From Hydractinia symbiolongicarpus (taxonomy: Eukaryota > Cnidaria > Hydrozoa > Anthoathecata > Hydractiniidae), in NCBI RefSeq assembly GCF_029227915.1, contig NC_079876.1, forward strand, positions 37,865,828 through 37,929,827: DNA of 64,000 nt. Direction: 5' to 3'. The notes under the pieces are model-generated. The model made no database searches and had not been told where the DNA came from. It saw only the letters and a program-made list of their open reading frames with translations. How positions within the stretch are numbered: position 1 is the stretch's first letter; each line of letters begins with the position of its first letter. A program made the position numbers and the translations under genes. Shown piece after piece: positions 48,282 through 61,487 of this stretch.

Positions 48282-51202
48282 TATCACATTTATAAGGTCA
48301 TAGTCCAAAATCAGTCCAATTAAGTCCCACAGTCAATCGTTTCACTGTTAAAGGCGATACAGCTTAGTAATATCGGTAACAATCACTAAATACATGTTGG
48401 TACGAATATGTGACTCAACTGTTGTAGTTGAAACGGACTGATACCGTTAGAAAGTCAATGAAATGTAGTTTTTGAAACTGTCGCTATTTCTACAGCGCGC
48501 GATAACGGCTAGGATTGGTCCCACGGTAAAGAATGACTTATTTATCTAAATTTTTAAATGAAGCGCTACCACAGCGCCCAGTGTAATCGCTGAGTTCCGG
48601 CAATCATGTCAAATTAAGATGAATGTTATTTCTTGGAGTCCAATTGTCTCATTAATCACATTTATCAGGTCACAGTCCAAAGTTAGTTCAATTAAGTCCC
48701 ACATTCAATCGTTTCACTGTTAAAAGCGATGCAACCTAGTAATAACAGATAAATATCGTTAAATACATGTTGGTACTAATATATGTGACCCAACCGTTGT
48801 AACTGAAGCGGATTGATACCGTTAGAAAGTCAATGAAATGTAGTTCTTGAAAGTGCGCTATTTCTTCAGTGCGCGATAACGGCTCTGATTGGTCCCACAG
48901 TACAGATGACTTATTTATCTACATTTTTAAATGAAGCGCTACCACAGCGCCCAGTGTAATCGCTGAGTTCCGCAATCATGTCAAGTTAAGATGAATGTTA
49001 CTTCTTAGAGTTCAATTGTCTTATTTATCACATTCATCAGGTCACAGTCCAACGTTAGTTCAACTAAATCCCACATTCATTCGTTTTACTGTTAAAAGCA
49101 ATGCAACCTAGTAATAACAGATAAATATCGCTAAATACATGTTGGTACGAATATGTGACGCAACCGTTGTAACTCAAACAAACTGACACCGTTAGAAAGT
49201 CAATGAAATGTAGTTTTTGAAACTGTCGCTAATTCGTCAGCGCGCGATAACGGCTAGGTTTGGTCCCCCAGTACAAAATGACTTATTTATCTAAATTTTT
49301 AAATGAAGCGCTACCACAGCGCCCAGTGTAATCGCTGAGTTCCGGCAATCATGTCAAATTAAGATGAATGTTTTTTCTTGGAGTCCAACTGTCTCATTAA
49401 TCACATTCATCAGGTCACAGTCCAAAGTTAGTTCAATTAAGTCCCACATTCAATCGTTTCACTGTTAAAAGCGATGCAACCTAGTAATAACAGATAAATA
49501 TCGCTAAATACATGTTGGTACGAATATGTGACTCAACCGTTTTAACTCAAACAAACTGACACCGTTAGAAAGTCAATGAAATGCACTTTTTGAAACTGTC
49601 GCTAATTCGTCAGCGCGCAATAACGGCTAGGATTGGTCCCCCAGTACAAAATCGCTTATTTATCTACATTTTTAAAATAAGTGCTATCCCAGCGCTCAGT
49701 GTAATCGCTGAGTTCCGGCAATCATGTCAAATTAAGAAGAATGTTATTTCTTGGAGTCCAATTGTCTCAATTATCACATTTATAAGGTCATAGTCCAAAA
49801 TCAGTCCAATTAAGTCCCACAGTCAATCGTTTCACTGTTAAAGGCGATACAACTTAGTAATATCGGTAACAATCACTAAATACATGTTGGTACGAATATG
49901 TGACTCAACTGTTGTAGTTGAAACGGACTGATACCGTTAGAAAGTCAATGAAATGTAGTTTTTGAAACTGTCGCTATTTCTACAGCGCGCGATAACGGCT
50001 AGGATTGGTCCCACGGTAAAGAATGACTTATTTATCTAAATTTTTAAATGAAGCGCTACCACAGCGCCCTGTGTAATCGCTGAGTTCCGGCAATCATGTC
50101 AAATTAAGATGAATGTTATTTTTTGGAGTCCAATTGTCTCATTAATCACATTCATCAGGTCACAGTCCAAAGTTAGTTCAATTAAGTCCCACATTCAATC
50201 GTTTCACTGTTAAAAGCGATGCAACCTAGTAATAACAGATAAATATCGTTAAATACATGTTGGTACGAATATATGTTACCCAACCGTTGTAACTGAAGCG
50301 GATTGATACCGTTAGAAAGTCAATGAAATGTAGTTCTTGAAAGTGCGCTATTTCTTCAGTGCGCGATAACGGCTCTGATTGGTCCCACAGTAAAGATGAC
50401 TTATTTATCTACATTTTTAAATGAAGCGCTACCACAGCGCCCAGTGTAATCGCTGAGTTCCGCAATCATGTCAAGTTAAGATGAATGTTACTTCTTAGAG
50501 TTCAATTGTCTTATTTATCACATTCATCAGGTCACAGTCCAACGTTAGTTCAACTAAATCCCACATTCATTCGTTTTACTGTTAAAAGCAATGCAACCTT
50601 GTAATAACAGATAAATATCGCTAAATACATGTTGGTACGAATATGTGACGCAACCGTTGTAACTCAAACAAACTGACACCGTTAGAAAGTCAATGAAATG
50701 TAGTTTTTGAAACTGTCGCTAATTCGTCAGCGCGCGATAACGGCTAGGTTTGGTCCCCCAGTACAAAATGGCTTATTTATCTACATTTTTAAAATAAGTG
50801 CTATCCCAGCGCTCAGTGTAATCGCTGAGTTCCGGCAATCATGTCAAATTAAGATGAATGTTATTTCTTGGAGTCCAATTGTCTCATTAATCACATTCAT
50901 CAGGTCACAGTCCAAAGTTAGTTCAATTAAGTCCCACATTCAATCGTGTCACTGTTAAAAGCGATGCAACCTAGTAATAACAGATAAATATCGCTAAATA
51001 CATGTCGGTACGAATATATGTGACGCAACCGTTGTAACTGAAGCGGATTGATACCGTTAGAAAGTCAATGACGTGTAGTTCTTGAAAGTGCGCTATTTCT
51101 TCAGTGCGCGATAACGGCTATGATTGGTCCCACAGTAAAGATGACTTATTTATCTACATTTTTAAATGAAGCGCTACCACAGCGCCCAGTGTAATCGCTG
51201 AG
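48282..51202 (+). repeat. 2.9-kb block, right copy (partner 44185-47104)
   Basis: Right copy. At 49909-49958 it reads ctgttgtagttgaaacgg with the tag head, where the left copy reads ccgttttaactcaaac with the gcac head. On both sides of this patch the copies agree. Confidence 0.9.
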
Positions 51203-52599
51203 GTCCGGCAATCAAGTCAAATTAAGAAGAATGTTAATTCTTGGAGTCCAATTGTCTCATTTCTCACATTTATCAGGTCACAGTCCAAAGTTAGTTCAAT
51301 TAAGTCCCACAGTCAATCGTTTCATTGTTAAAACCGATGCAATCTAGTAATATCAGAAAAATATGGCAAAATACATGTTGGTACAAATATGTGACCCAAC
51401 CATTGTAACTCAAATGGATTGACACCCTTAGAAAGTAAATGAAAGGTAGTTTTTGAAACTGTCGCTATTTCTTCAGCTCGCGATAACGGCTAGGATTGGT
51501 CCCACGGTAAAGAATGACTTATTTATCTAAATTTTTAAATGAAGCGCTACCACAGCGCCCAGTGTAATCGCTGAGTTCCGCAATCATGTCAAATCAAGAT
51601 GAATGTTACTACTTAGAGTCCAATTCTCTTATTTATCGCATTCATCAGGTCACAGTCCAAAGTTAGTTCAATTAAGTCCCACATTCATTCGTTTCACTGT
51701 TAAAAGCGATGCAACCTAGTAATAACAGATAAATATCGCTAAATACATGTTGGTACGAATATGTTACGCAACCGTTGTATTTCAAACGAACTGACACCGT
51801 TAGAAAGTCAATGAAATGCACTTTTTGAAACTGTCGCTAATCCGTCAGCGCGCAATAACGGCTAGGATTGGTCCCCCAGTACAAAATGACTTATTTATTT
51901 AAATTTTTAAATGAAGCGCTTCCACAGCGCCCAGAGTAATCGCAGAGTTCCGGCAATCACGTCAAATTAAGAAGAATGTTAATTCTTGGAGTCCAAATGT
52001 CTCATTTATCACATTTATAAGGTCACAGTCCAGAGTTAGTTCAATTAAGTCCCACAGTAAATCGTTTCATTGTTAAAAGCGATGCAACCTAGTAATATCA
52101 GAAGAATATCGCTAATACGAATATGTGACACAACCGTTGTAACTCAAACGGACTAATACCGTTAGAAAGTCAATGGAATGTAGTTTTTTTAAACTGTCGC
52201 TATTTCTTCAGCACCGGATAAGGGCTACGATTGGTCCCGCGGTAAAGAATGACTTATTTATCTAAATTTTAAATGAAGCGCTACCACAGCGCCCAGTGTA
52301 ATCGCTGAGTTCCGGCAATCATGTCAAATTAAGATGAATGTTACTTCTTAGAGCCCAATTGTCTCAATTATCACATTTATAAGGTCATAGTCCAAAATCA
52401 GTCCAATTAAGTCCCACAGTCAATCGTTTCACTGTTAAAAGCGATACAACTTAGTAATATCGGTAACAATCACTAAATACATGTTGGTACGAATATGTGA
52501 CGCAACTGTTGTAGTTGAAACGGACTGATACCGTTAGAAAGTCAATGAAATGTAGTTTTTCAAACTGTCGCTAATTCTACAGCGCGCGATAACGGCTAG
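51203..52599 (+). repeat. Irregular monomers, including the last clear short monomer
   Basis: Contains the aaaaccgatgcaatc/aatatggcaaaatac subtype near 51330, a gcgcaataacgg gcac-head monomer, and near 52100 an isolated 11-bp-deleted monomer (atcgctaatacgaat), a class otherwise rare in the right part. Satellite only. Confidence 0.8.
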
Positions 52600-55278
52600 G
52601 ATTGGTCCCACAGTAAAGATGACTTATTTATCTACATTTTTAAATGAAGCGCTACCACAGCGCCCAGTGTAATCGCTGAGGTCCGGCAATCAAGTCAAAT
52701 TAAGAAGAATGTTACTTCTTAGAGTTCAATTGTCTTATTTATCACATTCATCAGGTCACAGTCCAAAGTTAGTTCAACTAAGTCCCACATTCATTAGTTT
52801 TACTGTTAAAAGCGATGCAACCTAGTAATAACAGATAAATATCGCTAAATACATGTTGGTACGAATATGTGACGCAACCGTTGTAAATTAAACGAACTGA
52901 CACCGTTAGAAAGTCAATGAAATGCACTTTTTTAAACTGTCGCTAATCCGTCAGCGCGCAATAACGGCTAGGATTAGTTCCCCAGTACAAAATGACTTAT
53001 TTATCTACATTTTTAAATTAAGTGCTACCCCAGCGCTCAGTGTAATCGCTGAGTTCCGGCAATCATATCAAATTAAGAAAAATGTGATTTCTTGGAGTCC
53101 AATTGTCTCAATTATCACATTTATAAGGAAATAGTCAAAAATCAGTTCAATTAAGTCCCACAGTCAACCGTTTCACTGTTAAAAGCGATGCAACTTAGTA
53201 ATATCGGTAACAATCACTAAATACATGTTGGTACGAATATGTGACGCAAGTGTTGTAGTTGAAACGATCTGCTACCGTTAGAAAATCAATGAAATGTAGT
53301 ATTTCAAACTGTCTCTATTTCTTCTGCGCGCGCTAAGTGCTAAGATTGGTCCCACAATAAAAATTGACTTATTTATCTAAATTTTTAAATGAAGCGCTAC
53401 CACAGCGCCCAATGTAATCGCTGACTTCCGGCAATCATGTGAAATTAAGAAGAATGTTATTTCTTGGAGTCCAATTGTCTCAATTATTACATTTATAAGG
53501 TCATAGTCGAAAATCAGTTCAATTAAGTCCCACAGTCAATCGTTTCACTGTTAAAAGTGATGCAACTTAGTAATATCGGTAAAAATCACTAAATACATGA
53601 TGGTACGAATATGTGACGCAAGTGTTGTAGTTGAACCGGTCTGATACCGTTAGAAAATCAATGAAATGTAGTATTTGAAACTGTCTCTATTTCGTCAGTG
53701 CGCGCTAAGGGCTAGGATTGGTCCCACAATAAAAATTGACTAATTTATCTAAATTTTTAAATGAAGCGCTACCACAGCGCCCAGTGTAATCGTTGACTTC
53801 CGGCAATCATGTGAAATTAAGAAGAATATTATTTCTTGGAGTCAAATTGTCTCACTTATAACATTTATAAGGTCACAGTCCAAAATCAGTTCAATTAAGT
53901 CCCACAGTCAATCGTTTCACTGTTAAAAGCGATGCAACCTAGTAATATGAAAAAAATATCGCTAAATACATGTTGGTACGAATATGTGACGCAACCGTTG
54001 TAACTGAAGCGGATTGATACCGTTAGAAGGTCAATGAAATGTAGTTTTGAAACTGTCGCCATTTTTTCAGCGCACGATAACGGCTAGGATTGGTCTCACA
54101 GTAAAAATGACTTATTTATTTAAATTTTCAAATGAAGCGCTACCACAGCGCCCAGTGTAATCGCTGAGTTCCGGCAATCACGTCAAATTAAGAAGAATGT
54201 TATTTCTTGGAGTCCAATTGTCTCATTTCTCACATTTATCAGGTCACAGTCCAAAGTTAGTTCAATTAAGTCCCACAGTCAATCGTATCATTGCTAAAAC
54301 CGATGCAATCTAGTACTATCAGAAAAATATCGCAAAATACATGGTGGTACGAATATGTGACCCAACCATTGTAACTCAAACGGACTGTCACCCTTAGAAA
54401 GTAAATGAAATGTAGTTTTTGAAACTGTCGTTATTTCTTCAGCTCGCGATAACGGCTAGGATTGGTCCCACGGTAAAGAATGACTTATTTATCTAAATTT
54501 TTTAATGAAGCGCTCCCACAGCGCCCAGTGTAATCGCTGAGATCCGCAATCATGTCAAATTAAGATGAATGTTACTTCTTAGAGTCCAATTGTCTTATTT
54601 ATCGCATTCATCAGGTCACAGTCCAAAGTTAGTTCAATTAAGTCCCACATTCATTCGTTTCACTGTTAAAATCGATGCAACCTAGTAATAACAGATAAAT
54701 ATCGCTAAATACATGTTGGTACGAATATGTGACGCAACCGTTTTAACTCAAACAAACTGACACCGTTAGAAAGTCAATGAAATGCACTTTTTGAAACTGT
54801 CGCTAATTCGTCAGCGCACAATAACGGCTAGGATTTGTCCCCCAGTACAAAATCGCTTATTTATCTACATTTTTAAAATAAGTGCTATCCCAGCGCTTAG
54901 TGTAATCGCTGAGTTCCGGCAATCATGTCAAATTAAGAAGAATGTTATTTCTTGGAGTCCAATTGTCTCAATTATCACATTCATAAGGTCATAGTCCAAA
55001 ATCAGTCCAATTAAGTCCCACAGTCAATCGTTTCACTGTTAAAGGCGATACAACTTAGTAATATCGGTAACAATCACTAAATACATGTTGGTACGAATAT
55101 ATGTGACGCAACCGGTGTAACTGAAGCGGATTGATACCGTTAGAAAGTCAATGAAATGTAGTTCTTGAAAGTGCGCTATTTCTTCAGTGCGCGATAACGG
55201 CTATGATTGGTTCCACAGTAAAGATGACTTATTTATCTACATTTTTAAATGAAGCGCTACCACAGCGCCCAATGTAAT
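52600..55278 (+). repeat. Eight-monomer HOR unit, copy 1 (partner 55577-58255)
   Basis: Offset exactly 2977 bp. Markers: gaggtccggcaatcaag, cattagttttactg, aaattaaacgaactg, gcacttttttaaactg, ataaggaaatagtc, gcaagtgttgtagttg, aaagtgatgcaac, aaccggtctgatacc and gtcaccc. The five-monomer segment at 53404-55263 occurs a third time, at 58241-60100. Confidence 0.9.
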
Positions 55279-55576
55279 TGCTGAGGTCCGGCAATCACGT
55301 CAAATTAAGAAGAATGTTATTTCTTGGAGTCCAATTGTCTCATTTCTCACATTTATCAGGTCACAGTCATAAAGTTAGTTCAATTAAGTCCCACAGTCAA
55401 TCTTTTCATTGTTAAAACCGATGCAATCTAGTAATATCAGAAAAATATGGCAAAATACATGTTGGTACGAATATGTGACGCAACCGTTGTAACTGAAGCG
55501 GATTGATACCGTTAGAAAGTCAACGAAATGTAGTTCTTGAAAGTGCGCTATTTCTTCAGTGCGCGATAACGGCTAT

Positions 55577-58255
55577 GATTGGTCCCACAGTAAAGATGAC
55601 TTATTTATCTACATTTTTAAATGAAGCGCTACCACAGCGCCCAGTGTAATCGCTGAGGTCCGGCAATCAAGTCAAATCAAGAAGAATGTAACTTCTTAGA
55701 GTTCAATTGTCTTATTTATCACATTCATCAGGTCACAGTCCAAAGTTAGTTTAACTAAGTCCCACATTCATTAGTTTTACTGTTAAAAGCGATGCAACCT
55801 AGTAATAACAGATAAATATCGCTAAATACATGTTGGTACGAATATGTGACGCAACCGTTGTAAATTAAACGAACTGACACCGTTAGAAAGTCAATGAAAT
55901 GCACTTTTTTAAACTGTCGCTAATCCGTCAGCGCGCAATAACGGCTAGGATTAGTTCCCCAGTACAAAATGACTTATTTATCTACATTTTTAAATTAAGT
56001 GCTACCCCAGCGCTCAGTGTAATCGCTGAGTTCCGGCAATCATATCAAATTAAGAAAAATGTGATTTCTTGGAGTCCAATTGTCTCAATTATCACATTTA
56101 TAAGGAAATAGTCAAAAATCAGTTCAATTAAGTCCCACAGTCAACCGTTTCACTGTTAAAAGCGATGCAACTTAGTAATATCGGTAACAATCACTAAATA
56201 CATGTTGGTACGAATATGTGACGCAAGTGTTGTAGTTGAAACGATCTGCTACCGTTAGAAAATCAATGAAATGTAGTATTTCAAACTGTCTCTATTTCTT
56301 CTGCGCGCGCTAAGTGCTAAGATTGGTCCCACAATAAAAATTGACTTATTTATCTAAATTTTTAAATGAAGCGCTACCACAGCGCCCAATGTAATCGCTG
56401 ACTTCCGGCAATCATGTGAAATTAAGAAGAATGTTATTTCTTGGAGTCCAATTGTCTCAATTATTACATTTATAAGGTCATAGTCGAAAATCAGTTCAAT
56501 TAAGTCCCACAGTCAATCGTTTCACTGTTAAAAGTGATGCAACTTAGTAATATCGGTAAAAATCACTAAATACATGATGGTACGAATATGTGACGCAAGT
56601 GTTGTAGTTGAACCGGTCTGATACCGTTAGAAAATCAATGAAATGTAGTATTTGAAACTGTCTCTATTTCGTCAGCGCGCGCTAAGGGCTAGGATTGGTC
56701 CCACAATAAAAATTGACTAATTTATCTAAATTTTTAAATGAAGCGCTACCACAGCGCCCAGTGTAATCGTTGACTTCCGGCAATCATGTGAAATTAAGAA
56801 GAATATTATTTCTTGGAGTCAAATTGTCTCACTTATAACATTTATAAGGTCACAGTCCAAAATCAGTTCAATTAAGTCCCACAGTCAATCGTTTCACTGT
56901 TAAAAGCGATGCAACCTAGTAATATGAAAAAATTATCGCTAAATACATGTTGGTACGAATATGTGACGCAACCGTTGTAACTGAAGCGGATTGATACCGT
57001 TAGAAGGTCAATGAAATGTAGTTTTGAAACTGTCGCCATTTTTTCAGCGCACGATAACGGCTAGGATTGGTCTCACAGTAAAAATGACTTATTTATTTAA
57101 ATTTTCAAATGAAGCGCTACCACAGCGCCCAGTGTAATCGCTGAGTTCCGGCAATCACGTCAAATTAAGAAGAATGTTATTTCTTGGAGTCCAATTGTCT
57201 CATTTCTCACATTTATCAGGTCACAGTCCAAAGTTAGTTCAATTAAGTCCCACAGTCAATCGTATCATTGCTAAAACCGATGCAATCTAGTACTATCAGA
57301 AAAATATCGCAAAATACATGGTGGTACGAATATGTGACCCAACCATTGTAACTCAAACGGACTGTCACCCTTAGAAAGTAAATGAAATGTAGTTTTTGAA
57401 ACTGTCGTTATTTCTTCAGCTCGCGATAACGGCTAGGATTGGTCCCACGGTAAAGAATGACTTATTTATCTAAATTTTTTAATGAAGCGCTCCCACAGCG
57501 CCCAGTGTAATCGCTGAGATCCGCAATCATGTCAAATTAAGATGAATGTTACTTCTTAGAGTCCAATTGTCTTATTTATCGCATTCATCAGGTCACAGTC
57601 CAAAGTTAGTTCAATTAAGTCCCACATTCATTCGTTTCACTGTTAAAATCGATGCAACCTAGTAATAACAGATAAATATCGCTAAATACATGTTGGTACG
57701 AATATGTGACGCAACCGTTTTAACTCAAACAAACTGACACCGTTAGAAAGTCAATGAAATGCACTTTTTGAAACTGTCGCTAATTCGTCAGCGCACAATA
57801 ACGGCTAGGATTTGTCCCCCAGTACAAAATCGCTTATTTATCTACATTTTTAAAATAAGTGCTATCCCAGCGCTTAGTGTAATCGCTGAGTTCCGGCAAT
57901 CATGTCAAATTAAGAAGAATGTTATTTCTTGGAGTCCAATTGTCTCAATTATCACATTCATAAGGTCATAGTCCAAAATCAGTCCAATTAAGTCCCACAG
58001 TCAATCGTTTCACTGTTAAAGGCGATACAACTTAGTAATATCGGTAACAATCACTAAATACATGTTGGTACGAATATATGTGACGCAACCGTTGTAACTG
58101 AAGCGGATTGATACCGTTAGAAAGTCAATGAAATGTAGTTCTTGAAAGTGCGCTATTTCTTCAGTGCGCGATAACGGCTATGATTGGTTCCACAGTAAAG
58201 ATGACTTATTTATCTACATTTTTAAATGAAGCGCTACCACAGCGCCCAATGTAAT
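55577..58255 (+). repeat. Eight-monomer HOR unit, copy 2 (partner 52600-55278)
   Basis: Second copy, with a few differences (caaatcaagaagaatgtaac, agtttaactaag). It diverges at about 58255, where the 1860-bp five-monomer segment starts again. Confidence 0.9.
56381..58240 (+). repeat. Five-monomer HOR unit (1860 bp), penultimate copy
   Basis: Starts agcgcccaatgtaatcgc. The identical phrase restarts exactly 1860 bp later at 58241. By eye the two units differ at only a few positions (gaaaaaattatcgc versus gaaaaaaatatcgc; aacaaactg versus aacacactg). Confidence 0.92.
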
Positions 58256-60100
58256 CGCTGACTTCCGGCAATCATGTGAAATTAAGAAGAATGTTATTTC
58301 TTGGAGTCCAATTGTCTCAATTATTACATTTATAAGGTCATAGTCGAAAATCAGTTCAATTAAGTCCCACAGTCAATCGTTTCACTGTTAAAAGTGATGC
58401 AACTTAGTAATATCGGTAAAAATCACTAAATACATGATGGTACGAATATGTGACGCAAGTGTTGTAGTTGAACCGGTCTGATACCGTTAGAAAATCAATG
58501 AAATGTAGTATTTGAAACTGTCTCTATTTCGTCAGCGCGCGCTAAGGGCTAGGATTGGTCCCACAATAAAAATTGACTAATTTATCTAAATTTTTAAATG
58601 AAGCGCTACCACAGCGCCCAGTGTAATCGTTGACTTCCGGCAATCATGTGAAATTAAGAAGAATATTATTTCTTGGAGTCAAATTGTCTCACTTATAACA
58701 TTTATAAGGTCACAGTCCAAAATCAGTTCAATTAAGTCCCACAGTCAATCGTTTCACTGTTAAAAGCGATGCAACCTAGTAATATGAAAAAAATATCGCT
58801 AAATACATGTTGGTACGAATATGTGACGCAACCGTTGTAACTGAAGCGGATTGATACCGTTAGAAGGTCAATGAAATGTAGTTTTGAAACTGTCGCCATT
58901 TTTTCAGCGCACGATAACGGCTAGGATTGGTCTCACAGTAAAAATGACTTATTTATTTAAATTTTCAAATGAAGCGCTACCACAGCGCCCAGTGTAATCG
59001 CTGAGTTCCGGCAATCACGTCAAATTAAGAAGAATGTTATTTCTTGGAGTCCAATTGTCTCATTTCTCACATTTATCAGGTCACAGTCCAAAGTTAGTTC
59101 AATTAAGTCCCACAGTCAATCGTATCATTGCTAAAACCGATGCAATCTAGTACTATCAGAAAAATATCGCAAAATACATGGTGGTACGAATATGTGACCC
59201 AACCATTGTAACTCAAACGGACTGTCACCCTTAGAAAGTAAATGAAATGTAGTTTTTGAAACTGTCGTTATTTCTTCAGCTCGCGATAACGGCTAGGATT
59301 GGTCCCACGGTAAAGAATGACTTATTTATCTAAATTTTTTAATGAAGCGCTCCCACAGCGCCCAGTGTAATCGCTGAGATCCGCAATCATGTCAAATTAA
59401 GATGAATGTTACTTCTTAGAGTCCAATTGTCTTATTTATCGCATTCATCAGGTCACAGTCCAAAGTTAGTTCAATTAAGTCCCACATTCATTCGTTTCAC
59501 TGTTAAAATCGATGCAACCTAGTAATAACAGATAAATATCGCTAAATACATGTTGGTACGAATATGTGACGCAACCGTTTTAACTCAAACACACTGACAC
59601 CGTTAGAAAGTCAATGAAATGCACTTTTTGAAACTGTCGCTAATTCGTCAGCGCACAATAACGGCTAGGATTTGTCCCCCAGTACAAAATCGCTTATTTA
59701 TCTACATTTTTAAAATAAGTGCTATCCCAGCGCTTAGTGTAATCGCTGAGTTCCGGCAATCATGTCAAATTAAGAAGAATGTTATTTCTTGGAGTCCAAT
59801 TGTCTCAATTATCACATTCATAAGGTCATAGTCCAAAATCAGTCCAATTAAGTCCCACAGTCAATCGTTTCACTGTTAAAGGCGATACAACTTAGTAATA
59901 TCGGTAACAATCACTAAATACATGTTGGTACGAATATATGTGACGCAACCGTTGTAACTGAAGCGGATTGATACCGTTAGAAAGTCAATGAAATGTAGTT
60001 CTTGAAAGTGCGCTATTTCTTCAGTGCGCGATAACGGCTATGATTGGTTCCACAGTAAAGATGACTTATTTATCTACATTTTTAAATGAAGCGCTACCAC
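58241..60100 (+). repeat. Five-monomer HOR unit (1860 bp), last copy
   Basis: Nearly identical to 56381-58240, hence among the most recent duplications in the window. The sequence then continues as 55264-55465 does (agtcataaagttag at 60202), so the 1860-bp unit was inserted or duplicated within the 2977-bp arrangement. Confidence 0.92.
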
Positions 60101-60744
60101 AGCGCCCAATGTAATTGCTGAGGTCCGGCAATCACGTCAAATTAAGAAGAATGTTATTTCTTGGAGTCCAATTGTCTCATTTCTCACATTTATCAGGTCA
60201 CAGTCATAAAGTTAGTTCAATTAAGTCCCACAGTCAATCGTTTCATTGTTAAAACCGATGCAATCTAGTAATATCAGAAAAATATGGCAAAATACATGTT
60301 GGTACGAATATGTGACCCAACCATTTTAACTCAAACGAACTGACACCGTTAGAAAGTCAATGAAATGCACTTTTTTAAACTGTCGCTAATTTGTCAGCGC
60401 GCAATAACGGCTAGGATTGGTTCCCCAGTACAAAATGACTTATTTATCTACATTTTTAAATTAAGTGCTGCCCCAGCGCTCAGTGTAATCGCTGAGTTCC
60501 GGCAATCATTTCAAATTAAGAAGAATGTGGACTCTTGGAGTCCAATTGTCTCAATTATCACATTTATAAGGTCATAGTTCAAAATCAGTTCAATTAAGTC
60601 CCACAGTCAATCGTTTCACTGTTAAAAGGGATGCAAATTAGTAATATCGGTAACAATCACTAAATACATGTTGGTACGAATACATGACGCAAGTGTTGTA
60701 GTTGAAACGGTCTGATACCGTTAGAAAATCAATGAAATGTAGTT
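60001..60744 (+). repeat. Dimer HOR unit (744 bp, 372+372), copy 1
   Basis: Begins cttgaaagtgcgctatttc and restarts exactly 744 bp later. It includes a gcacttttttaaactg monomer with gaatgtggactcttgg and gaatacatgacgc. Unlike the 734-bp dimer of the left half, neither monomer has the 11-bp deletion. Confidence 0.88.
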
Positions 60745-61487
60745 CTTGAAAGTGCGCTATTTCTTCAGTGCGCGATAACGGCTATGATTGGTTCCACAGT
60801 AAAGATGACTTATTTATCTACATTTTTAAATGAAGCGCTACCACAGCGCCCAATGTAATTGCTGAGGTCCGGCAATCACGTCAAATTAAGAAGAATGTTA
60901 TTTCTTGGAGTCCAATTGTCTCATTTCTCACATTTATCAGGTCACAGTCCAAAGTTAGTTCAATTAAGTCCCACAGTCAATCGTTTCATTGTTAAAACCG
61001 ATGCAATCTAGTAATATCAGAAAAATATGGCAAAATACATGTTGGTACGAATATGTGACCCAACCATTTTAACTCAAACGAACTGACACCGTTAGAAAGT
61101 CAATGAAATGCACTTTTTTAAACTGTCGCTAATTTGTCAGCGCGCAATAACGGTTAGGATTGGTTCCCCAGTACAAAATGACTTATTTATCTACATTTTT
61201 AAATTAAGTGCTACCCCAGCGCTCAGTGTAATCGCTGAGTTCCGGCAATCATGTCAAATTAAGAAGAATGTGGACTCTTGGAGTCCAATTGTCTCAATTA
61301 TCACATTTATAAGGTCATAGTCCAAAATCAGTTCAATTAAGTCCCACAGTCAATCGTTTCACTGTTAAAAGGGATGCAAATTAGTAATATCGGTAACAAT
61401 CACTAAATACATGTTGGTACGAATACATGACGCAAGTGTTGTAGTTGAAACGGTCTGATACTGTTAGAAAATCAATGAAATGTAGTA
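60745..61487 (+). repeat. Dimer HOR unit, copy 2
   Basis: Second copy, with the same gaatgtggactcttgg and gaatacatgacgc variants. It is one base shorter (agtccaaagttag for agtcataaagttag) and ends near 61480 at the tagtatttgaaac head. Confidence 0.88.
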
